From NCBI GenBank assembly GCA_029783825.1, contig JAREIK010003088.1:922084-986083 (forward strand): a stretch of DNA of 64,000 nt, in the 5' to 3' direction. The notes under the pieces were generated by a model, which worked only from the letters and a program-made list of their open reading frames with translations, had not been told where the DNA came from and did not search any database. Positions 11,041 to 24,539 of this stretch are shown one piece after another (position 1 is the first letter of the stretch; every line of letters starts with the position of its first letter). Made by a program: the position numbers and the translations under genes. This DNA is from Sapria himalayana (Eukaryota; Streptophyta; Magnoliopsida; Malpighiales; Rafflesiaceae).

Positions 11041-12300
11041 CAACAAATAGAAAAAAAGACTTATCTTATTGATGTGTCATAAGTTGGATGAGGAGGTACA
11101 AATGGAGAATGAGAAGAATTAAAAAAAAGGAGGAACAAAAAAAAGGAGAAAAGAACGAAACCATTGAGTTACTAAAGCTAAGGTTCTATGACTAGACTTA
11201 AGCTAGAAGATCTATCGAGGAGTTACGACCATGTTTTATGAATTCTTGAATGAATGAAAGTTGAAAGATCTATTGAGTCACGGCCATGTTCTATTAAGTC
11301 ATGACTGAAGTTGGAAGATATGTTGAGTAGTCGAGTCCTATTTTGTATTATTGTGACTGGTAACTTAAGGATTTATGTCATGACCTATTATCTAAGGTTG
11401 TGACATGAACGAAGCCATAATATGTTATACAATATCATGATTTTAACTAAAGTTTAAGAGGTATTTTAGGTTACAATTTAAGACATGTAAGTATAATTCA
11501 AATTTGTGTGTATGTGTGTGTAAATGTTTGTGAGAGTGAAAATCATTGTTGCTTAGCCATAAAGCATGAATATTAAAGATATTTTCTCTTCCTCCTTTCT
11601 CCTCTTCCTCCTTTCTTCTCTCTCTCTCCCCTCATCTCTCATGGTGTATGTGTGCTTTTTTGTAAGAGTTATGTTTATGATTGTTTTTCTTTATTAGAAA
11701 TTAAACTCCAACTATCATCCTAATTATTAGTATGAGGTAAATTGTTTCAGATACTACTATGATCCTAATGTTAGGTATTAGAGAGCATCCACATTACTAT
11801 TAGATCCTAACATTTAGTATTACAAATTAAGCTAAGGACTCCTAGAACCTAAGATTTGGTATTAGAGCAAGGTTCAATATGTGGATCAGAGAATAATGAG
11901 TTAGGCCATCTAGGGTTGAGATTAAGAAATTTGCATGGAATGATTTCAAATTATTGAAGCTTAGGATGAAAGATTTGATTTTTCATAAGAATTATTTATT
12001 TTCTATAAAAGATTCAAAGCCAATAGTATGATATTAGAAATCAAAGACATCATTTGTGGCTATTATCAAATTGGACAAGATATATTGAAAAGCATAAGGC
12101 TTGATCCGACAATGTTTGATAGATGAAGTTTTGGTGAATGCTTTTGGTAAAAGAATCATGAAGGACTTGTAGAGGAAACTAGAGATTTTCTATGAGAGCA
12201 AGTCACTAGTTAATAAATTAAATATGAGGAAGAAGTTTAATAAGCTACAAATGCAAGACAAAAGCCATGCCTGCTATGATTTGACATAAGTAAATGTACT
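11040..12300 (+). mobile_element. Ty1/Copia remnant: LTR-like flank, primer-binding site and gag pseudogene
   Basis: TGGTATTAGAGC (11857-11868) is close to the initiator-Met tRNA primer-binding site TGGTATCAGAGC used by Copia elements. Downstream, 11925-12300 reads as a broken Copia gag (UBN2 type). Phrases such as FKLLKLRMKDLIFHKN, CLIDEVLVNAF and YESKSLVNKLNMRKKFNKLQMQD are interrupted by several stops. The sequence before the primer-binding site, with pyrimidine tracts at 11580-11640, would be the 5' LTR, but its outer edge is not clear. No integrase or reverse transcriptase follows; the sequence passes into the TCATGA-rich repeat at about 12420. Confidence 0.65.
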
Positions 12301-12419
12301 AACTTTTATTTGGTGATACATATGTTTACTATTATGTTTGTATGTATTTGTGTATTCATGGGAAAAAGTTCGCTAAATATCTATTTAAAGTGAATTTGAT
12401 GAAAGTTAGAAAAATTTTA

Positions 12420-15400
12420 GTTATTTTATGTTGAATTGACAGACTTAAAGGAGTAAATGCATGAAGAGGAGAGAAGCGATTAAGAGTCATGATATTTTCT
12501 ATATCATGACTTAGGTACAACTTCTAGATTTTACTAAGTAATTATAACATCATTTCTTTGACATAACTCTATAAAAGGAGTCATGATAATCTTTATATAT
12601 CATGACTCAACTATCGAGTAGACACAATCTTTCAACTACACAATATAATCTCCAGCAATATGATATTTTCTTGAGTTACAACTACACTATATCTAAAATA
12701 TATAATTGATACAATATTATTTTCATGTCACAGTAACAAAATATTCCATGGATATAAATAGTTTTGGTAATTTTCAATGTCATAACTTTAGCAATATAGA
12801 GCTAAAAATGCAAGTATTTTGAGTCACAATATTATTTTCAGAGAACATTTACTCTTGTCACAACATTTGTAATGCCACGACATTGTGCTCCAATAAGAAT
12901 ACACCAAAATCATGGTTATTCCCAATATTGTGACTTTGTGTTATAAAAGTAAATACATCGATCCTAGTCATTTTTAGTACCATGATATTTTTTCTAGAGA
13001 AAAAAGATCAAGTTGTAATTATTTTCATTATTGTAACTATGAGTTTTTGAAAGAAATTGTTTTAGTTGTGGTATTCCTAGTGCCGCAACATCTTGCTACA
13101 GAAGGGAGTTACTTGAGTCATGACATTCATTGCCATTGAGATTTTGGTACTCCAGAGAAGATCCAATGAGACTATAATGTCATGGTCTCAAGCCAATGCC
13201 ATGACTTTTAGGTTGAAGCATAGCACAAATTGACATATATAAGTAATACTTATAAGATTTTATAAAAATGAAGAAGAGATGAATTAGATTCTGAGCCAAG
13301 TACACAAAAACCCTTGGCATGCAACTTTCAACCCTCAATTAGGGGTAAATTCAAAGCAAACACAAATAATATTTGATTGAGTTTATGTTTTAAAACTTAT
13401 ATTCTCACTTGGGTTTTCATTAGAACTCTCATGGATGCCTGTCAAAATATCTTTTATTGAATTCTTTTTTAATATTAGGCTAATTTTAGATCTATGGTTA
13501 ATATAATATACTTGTGTGTGATAGATATATGATTTTATAAAGTTTATGTTTATATTAATATCGTGGTTTGTTTTTTTATGAGTTTTATATAGAACTAAAA
13601 TTTAAAGTTTTCACTATATCATATATTTATACATGTTAACTATTATTCAATATACTAAATATCAAATAAAATAATAGTTATTTTGGTTAAAATGCATGAT
13701 GTACTTGCAAGTAAAAAGGTTTTAAATAGAACTTTTTCTCAAAATTATATTTTTTAAGGAGTATGATGAGTATTAATGAAATTGGTTAGTTTTTATGTGA
13801 AATATATGATTTTCTTTATTTGTTAAGTATGAGTTGAGCAAAAAGTCATATAAAGTCATTACTTTTCTTGTGTTATGACTTTCTTATACCTCCATAAGCT
13901 TATAATATAGTTTTGAAATCTATTTTTAGTTGAAACTCGACATAAATATTCATAGCAATCTTCATATGCTATGACTCTATAATCTCATCAACACAATTAT
14001 TTTTCTATGCAACATATTCTTTTCGACAATGAAACTTTCTTGGAGCCATAACTATACTAATTCATTATATTTTTTATGAACATGACATAAATTTTATGTC
14101 ATAGCAACTAATTACCATACTAGTACTAAAAGCCATTGTATCCTCCAGTATTGTTATTTTCTTATTATAGAGCTATAAATACTAAGGAAAAGCTATAGCC
14201 TTTCTCTAGTACAATGACTTTTCACTAAAGCAAGTTCTAGAGAGTATTTACTTGAGTTGTGACTATTTCTAGAGCCATGATATTTTTCTCTTGATAAATA
14301 ACTTATGCCTCCACCATTCTCAGCTCCATGACTTTGGGTTACAAAAAAAATGCATTAGTCGTGTCCATTTCTAGTATCATGAATTTGTATTATAAAGAGA
14401 AAATGCATAAGATGTGACCATTTTTAGCATCATGACTTTGTATTATATTGTTAAAATGCACAAACTATGGTTATTGCCAATATCATGACTTGTGTTGTAG
14501 ATATGCAAAGCCAATGCTATGGCCATTCCCTAGCTTTGCTACTTCTCACTTCAAAATTACACACAACTATTTGAGTATAATAGAAAAATTTGGGGAAACA
14601 AAAAGAGAAGGGATACGAAAGGAGAGGCAGAAAGGCTAGGGTTTGAGAGAAAAAATTCACCCAACCCTAGGGTAGATCCATGAGCAAAGAGGCGACACAA
14701 GGCACAAACATAAACCCTGAGGAGGAGGGACATGAATTTTGACTCCCATTTTTAGTAAATTTGAGGTGCACAAATTAGAATTGTATATTTAGGATTTAAT
14801 TCTTAGATACTCTTGAGGACTATTATTGAGAATCCAAAATTCTATGAGATATATTTTAAATTATCTAATATGAATTTCTAACCAATGTCAAGCTAAATTG
14901 ATGTCTAACATTGGTATATTTTATTTTATGTGATGGATATGTAATTTATAAATTTTATGTTTGAATTGTATTGTAGTTTAGTTATTGATAAGTATTGTGT
15001 TTATTTATAATTAAAATTAGAGTTTTATTATTGGTATGTTATATATGTCATCATGGTAGATAGTGATAGGCAAGCCATAAGACACACTCATACATTATAG
15101 TAGGAAGGAAGTGATAGCCTTTTTGATCGTGATGCACAAGATAAACCCATATGTCAAAACACAATATTAAGATAAGTTTAATCATGTGAGTATGATGCTT
15201 ATGTAGTTGAAATTATACATACTTTTATAAGTCAATCTATTATGTATATCTTAGATGAATTAACCCTCATTTAATATGTAAGTTTTTTTAAGGCTTTCAC
15301 CATTAGTGTGAGAGTCGCATATTGTCATGGAGGATAATAATAGGTAAATCATGAGAAATGTGTAACTGGAGGTGACTCATAAAATAATGATAGTCCTATG

Positions 15401-16130
15401 AGTTATATTCTATCATACTATTATATGTGAGATTTGAAGACAAAAATATATTAATTATATGAGTATGACAGTTACAATGTTTTAAGTACTAATATTTTTA
15501 ATACCATATTAGTTCACATCTTTACGACATATGATGTTAGAATAATAATGTATATATGAAATAACTATTAAGAATAGTTGATGAGTTGTCTAAAAGGTAT
15601 AGATTTTTGAATAATTCTAAAGTAGGAATGATGTGTAATTTTAGCGGTAAAGTACTAAGAGATAGCTATGAGACCACATTTGGGAGATCCCAATAGGTGA
15701 TAACCACCTTGTATGATACTAGGGCTCTAAAATATTTTTATAATAATCATATGTTTATTCAATAACCAAGTAAAATAGATGTGTCATCATGCACAATAAA
15801 ATGAACCAACCCTAGAATCTAAAAGTCTTACCAAAAATGTAATTCTATCATCTAACTAGAGTAGTAGTTGACTCATCATTGGTTGATCCAAAATATTTAC
15901 AAAATCTTTGTGAAATTGATATTTAGGTGAAAGTCCACTTATATAACTTGTATAACTCATATACTTGTGGGATAGGTTGGATGAGAGACTCTTACCCAAT
16001 GAACTTTTGAGATATTACCTAATCCAAAAAATTAGGCAAAATAATAAAGTCATAATATGTTAGCATCGTTGCTAGAGATTATTTATCTTGGTTACTCAAC
16101 TTAGATGACATAACTATCCTTGAAAAAAGA
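12420..16130 (+). repeat. TCATGA-rich LTR-like repeat, copy 1
   Basis: This stretch has many diverged sub-repeats centred on GTCATGAC/TCATGA phrases spaced at tens of bases (12480-13200 and 13860-14530). Each block is followed by a less repetitive part (13260-13700 and 14640-16130). The part from 14640 to 16130 aligns by eye with 20450-21750, and in reverse complement with 33560-34900, 37480-38800 and 57690-59000. The orientation given is that of the associated Gypsy gag. I interpret it as a degenerate LTR, possibly a tandem pair, of a Gypsy element whose interior follows. Exact edges are not visible. Confidence 0.5.
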
Positions 16131-17900
16131 TAGTTCTATTTTTAGTAATTTGGATAATATTATTATCTTTTTGGGCCTTCATTTGCATTGCATATCTTGT
16201 ATTAATTATTTGTATTTGTTTGCTTTGTTTTTTACTTGTTTTTTATCCACAAATCAACATAGCAAAACTATGGAACTGAGCTAATACCTCAGGACCCATA
16301 TTTTGAGAAAATTAAAAGAGGAAAACTTTGGTAGTAGAAAATCAACATACATGGCCTAATTTATCAATATGCTAAAGCCTATGTTCTACCAATTAGTGAT
16401 TTCTATTTCACACCTAATGGTAACTTGAATCAATTCTATTATCATAATATAATAAGCTATGGAGATCTAAGATTTAAGAGCCGTGAGGAGATGATATTTT
16501 ATAGTTCTTATCCAACCTTCATATCTTCATTTGAAGATATAATTACAAAATTACTTATGGAGTTAAGAAGAGCAAATGAAATAGAAGAAGAGCTGGTAAA
16601 ACAACATGAAATGAAATTTTATGATACTAACTTGGATATACTTATAGAAAGTGCTATATTAATATTCCAATGGATGAAATAAGTATGATCAATTATGAGG
16701 AGGTAAAAGAAGTCAAAGGAGTTACAACACATCATAATATTATGGCCAAAAAAAAAAGTATTTGGACATTCAATACTAATGATTTATGTGAAAACTACCA
16801 TTAAAGTAGTTTCTATATATTATTACTAGCTGACGAGAAAAACACAATGAGAAATGAAGTAAAACCACACTAAGAAGTTAGTATGAATTGGATAAATTAT
16901 AGATGAAGAGAATATTTTAGTGAAAATCTAGCTATGGATATTAAATATAGTACTACTTAGGAGGTAACCTAAAAAATTTCTTATTGTTGTGTGATAAAAT
17001 AAGTGTTCTTCTATTATTCATTGTATATACATCACACCTAAATACTTGTACACGATAAGAAAGATATAGAGTCATGGCCTTGTATGACTATTTAATCAGA
17101 GCCACAAAGGGAACTCTAAAATTCTCAACTTTCTCCCACTCCCAACACTGCAAAATTCAAGATCTAACTTGTCAAGATTTGAAAGCTACCATGGATGAAG
17201 GCTCACAATTGAAGCTACAAGGCAAGGGAATTACTGCAAAGATGAGCAATAAGAAAAAAGGCAAGCGACCATGATCGAGCACCATTGAAGGTCCATAGAA
17301 ATTCATGGTACCTATGATGACTTTTTTGATGGAAACTAGTCAAAGAGGATGAATTTAGTTATCACCAAGAAAAGCTTTATAGAAGGAAGATGTTTCATGA
17401 AATTTATCTCCCCTTTCAAGTATATTATAAAAAAGAAATATTGCATTTTATTTTGTGCCCAAAGAGTAAGAGAAAATGCATCAATTATAAGAGAATTCTA
17501 TAGCAATGAGGATCGAGAGGAAAAGAAATGCTACGTAAAAAGAATTTGGGTATATTTTGATAGGAAAATTATAAATGAATTACTTGGATTACAAGGAGCT
17601 AGGGATAGCACAACCTTCAAATACCTAAAATACAACCCAACTTCAAAGCAATCATAAATGTATTGATATATGGAAAAGAAGAATGAAGAGTAATTTTGAA
17701 AAGTGCATAAGAATTTTTGATGTATGGAAAACACATGAAGGTGAATAAAGTATGGTTGTATTTCATTTATTCTTTTTTGTAGCCAACACTCCATGTATCA
17801 ACTATCACACAAGATAGGGTAATTCTTCTTTATGCACTTTTGATTGGTTGTAGATTTGATATGATAAAAATATCTGAGAAGTCTATTCTCAATTATCAAG
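16130..17900 (+). pseudogene. Degenerate retrotransposon interior with a Transposase_32-like domain
   Basis: Short open frames survive in a decayed interior. The one at 17349-17657 contains ENASIIREFYSNEDREEKKCYVKRIWVYFDRKIINELLGLQ, split here as NASIIREFYSN, then KRIWVYFDRK, then INELLGLQ. This arrangement resembles the IVREFYAN...V-G-W-V-FS...IN-LLGLP pattern of the putative plant transposon protein domain (Transposase_32 type) often found in large Gypsy elements. A basic segment (MSNKKKGKRP) ends just upstream at 17274. The frame at 16425-16682 (KSREEMIFYSSYPTF, later ELRRANEIEEEL) is open but I do not recognise it. No intact gene is present. Confidence 0.45.
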
Positions 17901-18334
17901 AGGGTGAATTTTTTGGCCAAATAAGTCATCTTTCTTTGAATATATTATTATGATGAGCTGAGATAGTGTTAATGAATGAGGATAATGATGAATGGTTGTG
18001 CATGAGAGTGTCCACCTGATATTGTTGGGCATCAAGAAACTATATAAATTTTAAGTATTATAATACATTTTAATAAATATTTATCTCATGGATCATAGTT
18101 TATTAACTTATTTTTGCTCATTATGATAATAATAATAATAATAATCATGAAACTAGCTTATATTGAATTAAAATGAGGTAATATTCAAAATAATATTATA
18201 ACTAAAATATTAAGTATAAATATTGAATTAAATATTAAAATTATTGTATTTCCGAATGCTATAACCTTAAAAATGATACAAAATTCTCAAAATTAATTTT
18301 TGTTTACTTCATTTTTTAAACTATACCCATAAAC
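17900..18334. other. AT-rich gene-free stretch
   Basis: Contains a short (ATA)n tract near 18127-18145. No gene or transposon end is visible. Confidence 0.5.
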
Positions 18335-18760
18335 AATTAAACACTTAAATCCCAAAACTTCCAAATGCCTAGACCCCTTAATCCCATAACCCCTAAACTC
18401 CAAAACTCCCAAATGCCTAGACCCCTTAACCCCATAACCCCTAAACTCCAAAACTCCTAAAACCCTAAATCCATATATTTTTAAATGTTTAAACCTCTAA
18501 GCCTTTAAACGTCTAAACCCATAAATACTTAAACCACTAAATGTCTAAACCCTGAAACACCTAAACACCTAAATTCTTAAATGCCTAAATTTCGAAACCC
18601 CTAAATATCTAAACTCCTAAATACCTAAACCCCGAAACTCTTAAACATCTAAACCCCTAAATGCCTAATCCCCGAAACATCTAAACACCTAAATCGCTAA
18701 ACCTCTAAATGCCTAAACCCCGAAATTCCTAAATCCTTAAATTCCTAAACCCTTAAATTA
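18335..18760. repeat. Degenerate telomere-like (CCTAAA) tract
   Basis: About 425 bp are built from variants of CCTAAACCC, CCTAAATGC, CCTAAACAC and CCCGAAAC at a spacing of roughly 7-11 bases. This resembles the plant telomeric unit CCCTAAA after heavy mutation. The tract has a strong strand bias, with C and A on the plus strand throughout. It stops a few bases before the hAT insertion at 18775. Confidence 0.75.
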
Positions 18761-18774
18761 TTGATTGATTTCAT

Positions 18775-19360
18775 TAAAGGTGTCAATTGGGCTGGGCCGG
18801 CCCATACCGGCATGAGGCACGACACGATTCGGCCTTGCCTGGGCCGGCATGGCAGGGGAATTTTTCGTGCCTGTGCCCGTCCAGTGCCGGTCCATAGCAC
18901 CAATCATGCCGAGGCCAACCGGGCCTCGTGCCATGCCCGGCCCGGCACGGTACCGTGGCCCATTGGCATGGTACCTCGGCACGAGCCAAGAAACCTCAAT
19001 TTTTTTTAATTAGGGTTTCATCGTTGTGGCGACATGCTCCGAAACCCTAATTTTTTTAAAATTAGAGGTTCAGCAGCGCGATGACACGCACAGAAACCCT
19101 ATTTTTTTTTAAATTAGGGGTTCGGTTGTGTGGCGGTGTGACGGTACGCGCCAAAACCCTAATTTTTTTTAAATTAGGGGTTCGGTCCGACTGTGTCGTG
19201 GGCCTGTGCTAGGTTGACCTCCACAGAACCATGCCTGACCAGGCACGATACGGTATAGTAATCGTGCTGTGTCTGGCCCGGCACGAAACCATGGTCGGGC
19301 AAGCTAAAAATGGGCTGGCCTGGCCCGGCACGTCTCAACAAGTCCCATTTGACACCTCTA
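18775..19360. mobile_element. Non-autonomous hAT element, 586 bp, with 8-bp TSD
   Basis: The element is bracketed by exact 8-bp duplications GATTTCAT at 18767-18774 and 19361-19368, the hallmark of hAT transposition. Terminal inverted repeats pair TAAAGGTGTCAATTGGG on the left with TAGAGGTGTCAAATGGG read inward from the right. Both ends are very GC-rich, with CCGGCCC-type clusters. The middle (about 18990-19195) is a tandem array of roughly 60-bp units carrying AAACCCTAATTTTTT and AAATTAGGGGTTCGG arms that can form hairpins. There is no transposase sequence. It would rely on a related autonomous element such as the one at 52804. Confidence 0.9.
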
Positions 19361-19669
19361 GATTTCATGATTTTGAAGTTTTTGTGGGTTTTACTGAATA
19401 GTCACGAAATTGATAAATTTTTGGAGATATTTGGTCGAGGGATAGAGTATCAAGTCTTGCTTAGTTTTGATATATATTCTTAGCTAAAATGCTACTTAAT
19501 TGATTGTGACAATCATTATATGTTATAACCCTATCAACTTATTAGCATAGTCTTATTATATGATATAATCTTTATAACTGTGATATTATCATAGAGTCAC
19601 CGTCATACTTATCTCCAAAAATTTAAATGACCTTGACCTTAATTCTATGTCTCAACAATCAAATACCCC

Positions 19670-21780
19670 CTATATGTGTTAAATGGGATATTATTCAGTG
19701 TCATGCCTTATGAGACACAAAATATTATCGAGAATATTACTCAAGTATAATGATTTATCAATATCATGACTCATGTACATAAAGGAAGACATAACTATGA
19801 CTTTTATGTTTAGGCTAAATACTGATTCATTACATATATTGTAGTATCATGGTGACTTGATATTTGAGAGAAGTGAATACTAGTGGCATGATCACTCATA
19901 GCATTGTAGATGCTTAAGCATATGAAGTGAAATTTTTTTATGTTATGGCCATTCCCTAGTGTTGTGACCATAGGATACACATGAGATACTTTCTCAATGT
20001 CGTGGTTATTTTATCATGTTGTGATTATATAATGATTAAGAAAGACCAATGTCAACATTGTGACTATTTTTTTGCACTATAGCCAAATAACAATATGAAA
20101 GATCATTCACAATGATGCCATATAATAATATGAAAGACCATTCAAAATCCAACAACCTTTCTTAGTCACGTAGCCTTTTATAAAGAACAAGAAGACATAC
20201 CCACAAAGTTGTGGCCACTTCACAATATCATGAATTTTTATTACAGATATATTAGGCCCACCTTGTGATTATTGCCTAGTACCATGACTTTGTGTTACAA
20301 AAAGATTGGGAAACATTCTAGAGTCAAGATTAATTTCTAGCACTGCAACCTCAAGCTTAAATGACGAAGGCCAAAGTTATGATTTTTTTTTAAAAGTTAT
20401 GACTTTTTATTTAGATAATGCAAAATCATTCGAGTATTGTAGAAGAAAGAGAAATTATGGATAGATCTCACATTTTTCTTCTTTTCCTTTCATATAACAA
20501 GTAAAGCCATGCTATACCTACTAAATCTTAGGGGCAAATTTAGTACTCTCTAGGAGCTCCATAAGTAAGTAAGAGATGCAAGACTCAATGTTAATCTTTG
20601 TAGTTGGAGAGCATAACTCTCAAATAACATGTAGTCGAGGGTTTGTATAATTTGTTTTATGTGATATGAAATTGAGTTTTTCATTAATGAATATACTTGA
20701 TTTATGTTGTGTTAAAGATATTAATGGCTGTGTGATTAAATAGAACTCGAACTAGAGTTTTGACTTTTAGTAGGTTTGTACGAGATTATCATGGTGGATG
20801 ATAATAGGTAGATATTGAAGCTCATTCATGAACATAGAAGGAGAGAAGAGATAGCCCTTTTGACTATGATGCATGAGATAACACTATACACTAAAACTTG
20901 AGATTTGAGTATATTAATCATTATAAATATGATACTTACAAAGCTAAAAGTGTGAATACTTTTACATGTCAATCTTTATATATTTCTTAGAAAATTAGTT
21001 CTTCATTAGGATGAACATTATATATAATGTTTTCTTAAGGGTTTTACCATTTGTGTGAGAGCCATATCATATAATTCCTACGAGTGAAATGTGATGAAAG
21101 TTTATATTAATTAAGTGATTAATGTTCTTACAAAGCCGAAAGTATAAATGCTTACAATTGATCACAATTCTTGGACTTTATAATACTTGAGTCTCAAAAA
21201 TAATTGTATACATATGAAGCACCCATCAAGGTAATTTGATAAAGTTACCCAAATAGTATATAATTGTGAATAACTCTCAAAAAAAGATGATTTGTTATCT
21301 TGATAATAATATACTGAAGGAATAACTATGAGGGAACTATTATTAGAACAGACTCAATAATGATAACCATATTATATGTTATTAGGAAAAAAAGTCATTG
21401 CACTATACCCAAATGATTCAATTTGTATCCAAACATAATATAATTCGAACAAATTTAAATAAATACCACCTATATTAAATGAATAAGTCCATCAAAAAAG
21501 ATTGATCTCATAATCCAAATATCCATTTTATGAGAATTAAAGTATCTCATTGTCAAATAATCAAACTATTAATACAGACTCAATGAGATCGATATCTAGA
21601 ATAAAGTTCACTTTACTACTTGTACTACTCATTCACTTATAGATATTTATTGATGAGATACTTTAATTGAGAAGTTTTTGGGGCATCATATTACCAATAA
21701 ATTTTGTTGCCTTTTCAAAATGAGCTGACATAATTATCCTTTAAAAAAGATAATTCCTTTTTAGTAGTTTAGATAACATT
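19670..21780 (+). repeat. TCATGA-rich LTR-like repeat, copy 2 (5' LTR of a Gypsy element)
   Basis: This copy has the same structure as 13860-16130: TCATGAC-type sub-repeats at 19690-20420, then the conserved block 20450-21750. It ends next to a degenerate primer-binding-like sequence at about 21770-21790 and the gag remnant that follows, which places it as a 5' LTR. The left edge is approximate. Confidence 0.5.
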
Positions 21781-21784
21781 AAGT

Positions 21785-24300
21785 TTGATAAATCTTTCTG
21801 AATCTAAATGTTAAGTCTCATTTGGAAAGTGGGTAGTTGTATTTTAGTTTTTTCTTCTATCCTTTTCAATTTTTTTTTTTTAAGCACCCTTTTATGAGCC
21901 AAATCTTTATGACTAATCTCACCACTTTGGACCTAGATATTAAAATAACTAGAAGTGCAATTTCTAGACAATTAGCTAATAAAGAGCCTTTAAAATTCAC
22001 TTATAGTATTAGAGAGCTCCAAGACTATAATAGGAAAGCTATCTAACAACTCAATCACTACCATATCTTGAGAGACTATTAAAGTCATGTGATGATGAAT
22101 AATTATTCGAATATTCAGTTATAACTGGTAGAAGTCAACTACTTTAAGTTGAAGCTAGGTCAAATAAAAATGGTTCAGCGATATTAATGCATTGGAAGGG
22201 CATCGAATAACTTAATAGGCATATAGCAATGTTTTTAAAGTTATGCAACATAGTAAAAATAAATGAAGTTTGCCTCGACACAATAAGATTATATTATTTT
22301 TATTTTGATTAAAAGATAAGGCATAAAATTAGTTCAAATGTCTATCTCGGGACTCATTAAATTCTTCTCCACCACAAATTATATCTCAATTATGGAGTGA
22401 GATTGATTTAAGACTCTATGCGATGAATTTAAGACCCTATGCGATGTTTGAGACCATTTTAATGAGTCGTTAAGGAGATGTCCTCATCATGGATTCAAGT
22501 TGTAGTTCTAACCCTAAACTATCTACAATGGGCTGAACCATATGACAAGGTATATGGTTGATACGACCTCTAAAGAGTCAATTATGAATAAATCACTTGA
22601 GGAGGGCTATGATTTATTTGAGGAAAAAATAAAAAATATCTAATTTATTCCAATAGATGGTTCATTTGGGAAAAGATAAGTTGGAATGCTTGACTAGTTC
22701 ACCATATAATATAAGTGAAGATAGAAACTCTTTTAAAGAAGCCTGACACTCAAGAGAAAAAGAAAAATGTATTGAGAGATATAGGCATTTTACATCCACA
22801 TGAATTAATGGTCGTGAATCTTATTTATCATATAGAAGATGTCAATCAAATACAAGGAAAAGGATAAAGTTTAGACCCAACAATAGTATTTCAGTGTATT
22901 ATCATCTAAATAAGAGAAATCATAAATTTTTTTTTGTATGGAGGATATGAGAGTCGGTTCTAAAATCTTAGATAATTTTGGAGAAATATTGGTAACAATG
23001 CAGTGGACTACAATAATAAAGGAAGCTTAAGATTTAATTTTCAACTATCACAAAGAGTAGAGAAGATACTCTTGAAAGAAGGTATGCAGGCTATCTTAAA
23101 AATATTGAAAAAAAGAAAAGATACCCAAAAAATTGGATAGGGGTGCTTGAAGTGAGAATAGATTAAACATGTTCAGCGATGAGTAAAATAGAGAATCAAA
23201 TAGGATAATTAACATTATCAATGAAGAGAAAATAAGTAAATAAATTGTTAAGTGATACTAAAAAAAAATCTAAAGAATTACTCCTCTTTATTTCTTAGAA
23301 GCAAAAATAAAGCTATAAAGGCTCTATATTGAATAAAAAAAATTTGGAACCATTCGGGTTAATAGTGTCGTGACTTTCTTAAAATTCATATCTCCAACTA
23401 AAATTTTTTAAGAAGCCATGATCCCTACTAAAGCGAGCTAGAAGAATAACGTATTTGATATCATGATATATAAAAAGCTATAACTCTAGATGAAGTACAA
23501 GCCTAGTATTCACCCAAAGATGTGAAGGAGGGAACAAGGAAATAGATGAACGAATAGAAAATATACAAAGCCATGAATATAAAGAAATGAGTTAGATAGA
23601 AGCAAATGATAAATTTGTGGCGAATCTTCTATTTTCACAATGGTTTAGAAAGGAGAAATTGCATGAATACTTTGAGAAGTTTCTCAATATATTCTAGAAT
23701 TTTGAAGTGAATATATCATTTGTCAAAGGTCTAGGAAAAATGTTGAACTATATGAAGTTTATGAAAGACATAAAGAGTAATAAGAAGTTAGAGATATATA
23801 AAATCATAAATATGATCGAAGAAATATAGTAAAATCATTCAAACAAAATTTCTGAGAAAATTGAAGGACCCTAAAATTTTATTAGAACTTGTAATATTGG
23901 AGATCAAACCTTTTAAAAATATTGTGAATTGAGATCAAATATCAATTTGATGACTATATCAATTATGTAAGGATTGAATCTCCGAAAAATTATTCTATCA
24001 TTTCTCTCACTCCAAATGATGGATCAAACTATCAAGTACTCGACTGAGATTATATAAGATTCATTAATTAAGGTGGATATCTTTAATTTTCTAGAATATT
24101 TTATCATATTTGATATGTAAGAGAAAAATTATATATCATTAAAATTGGGATGACTATTTTTTATCACAGAACAAGCCCTTATGTATGCCAAGAATGGAAA
24201 ATTCACTCTATATGTCATCAAGGAGCAAGTAAAATTTAATCTTTACAATAACTTATATGGTATAAATGATAATAAAATAGGGTGTTGGAGAATAAATAAT
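21785..24300 (+). pseudogene. Gypsy gag-protease remnant (Athila/Tat-like)
   Basis: Reading across frame breaks from about 22420 gives phrases typical of this gag type: LRRCPHHGF, then YNGLNHMTRYMVDTTSKES, then EEGYDLFE. A decayed Cys/His spacer region lies near 22890. Further on (about 24000-24280), MMDQTIKYSTEII, VDIFNFLEYF and ITEQALMYAKNGKFTLYV match the C-terminal part of the Athila/Tat aspartic protease region, usually LGRPFLAT-A-ALIDV-NG-LTLRV. The glycine-arginine-proline of that motif is lost. No reverse transcriptase or integrase follows, and the next sequence is an oppositely oriented Copia element. The frame at 21837-22046 may be the gag N-terminus. Confidence 0.65.
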
Positions 24301-24539
24301 CTCTTCTATATTATATTACAATAAAAAATGGGTTTTAGATAAAAAGATTTTGTAGACGACTGCTTGCTAGAAGAACTTCTTGATGAATGGTTATGTTGGA
24401 CTCTAAGTTCGTTACTTCATTTTATACCCCTGAATGTTCCTTTTAATGTAAATAAATATTTTTGATTAAAAAACACATTAATTTTTCTAATAAATCATCA
24501 AGATACAATATATCCATAAAATTATGTACAACTCACTTT

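Noticed and set aside
18758..19368. Short Ala/Gly/Pro/His-rich frames on both strands
   Set aside because: They lie within the GC-rich ends of a non-autonomous hAT element.
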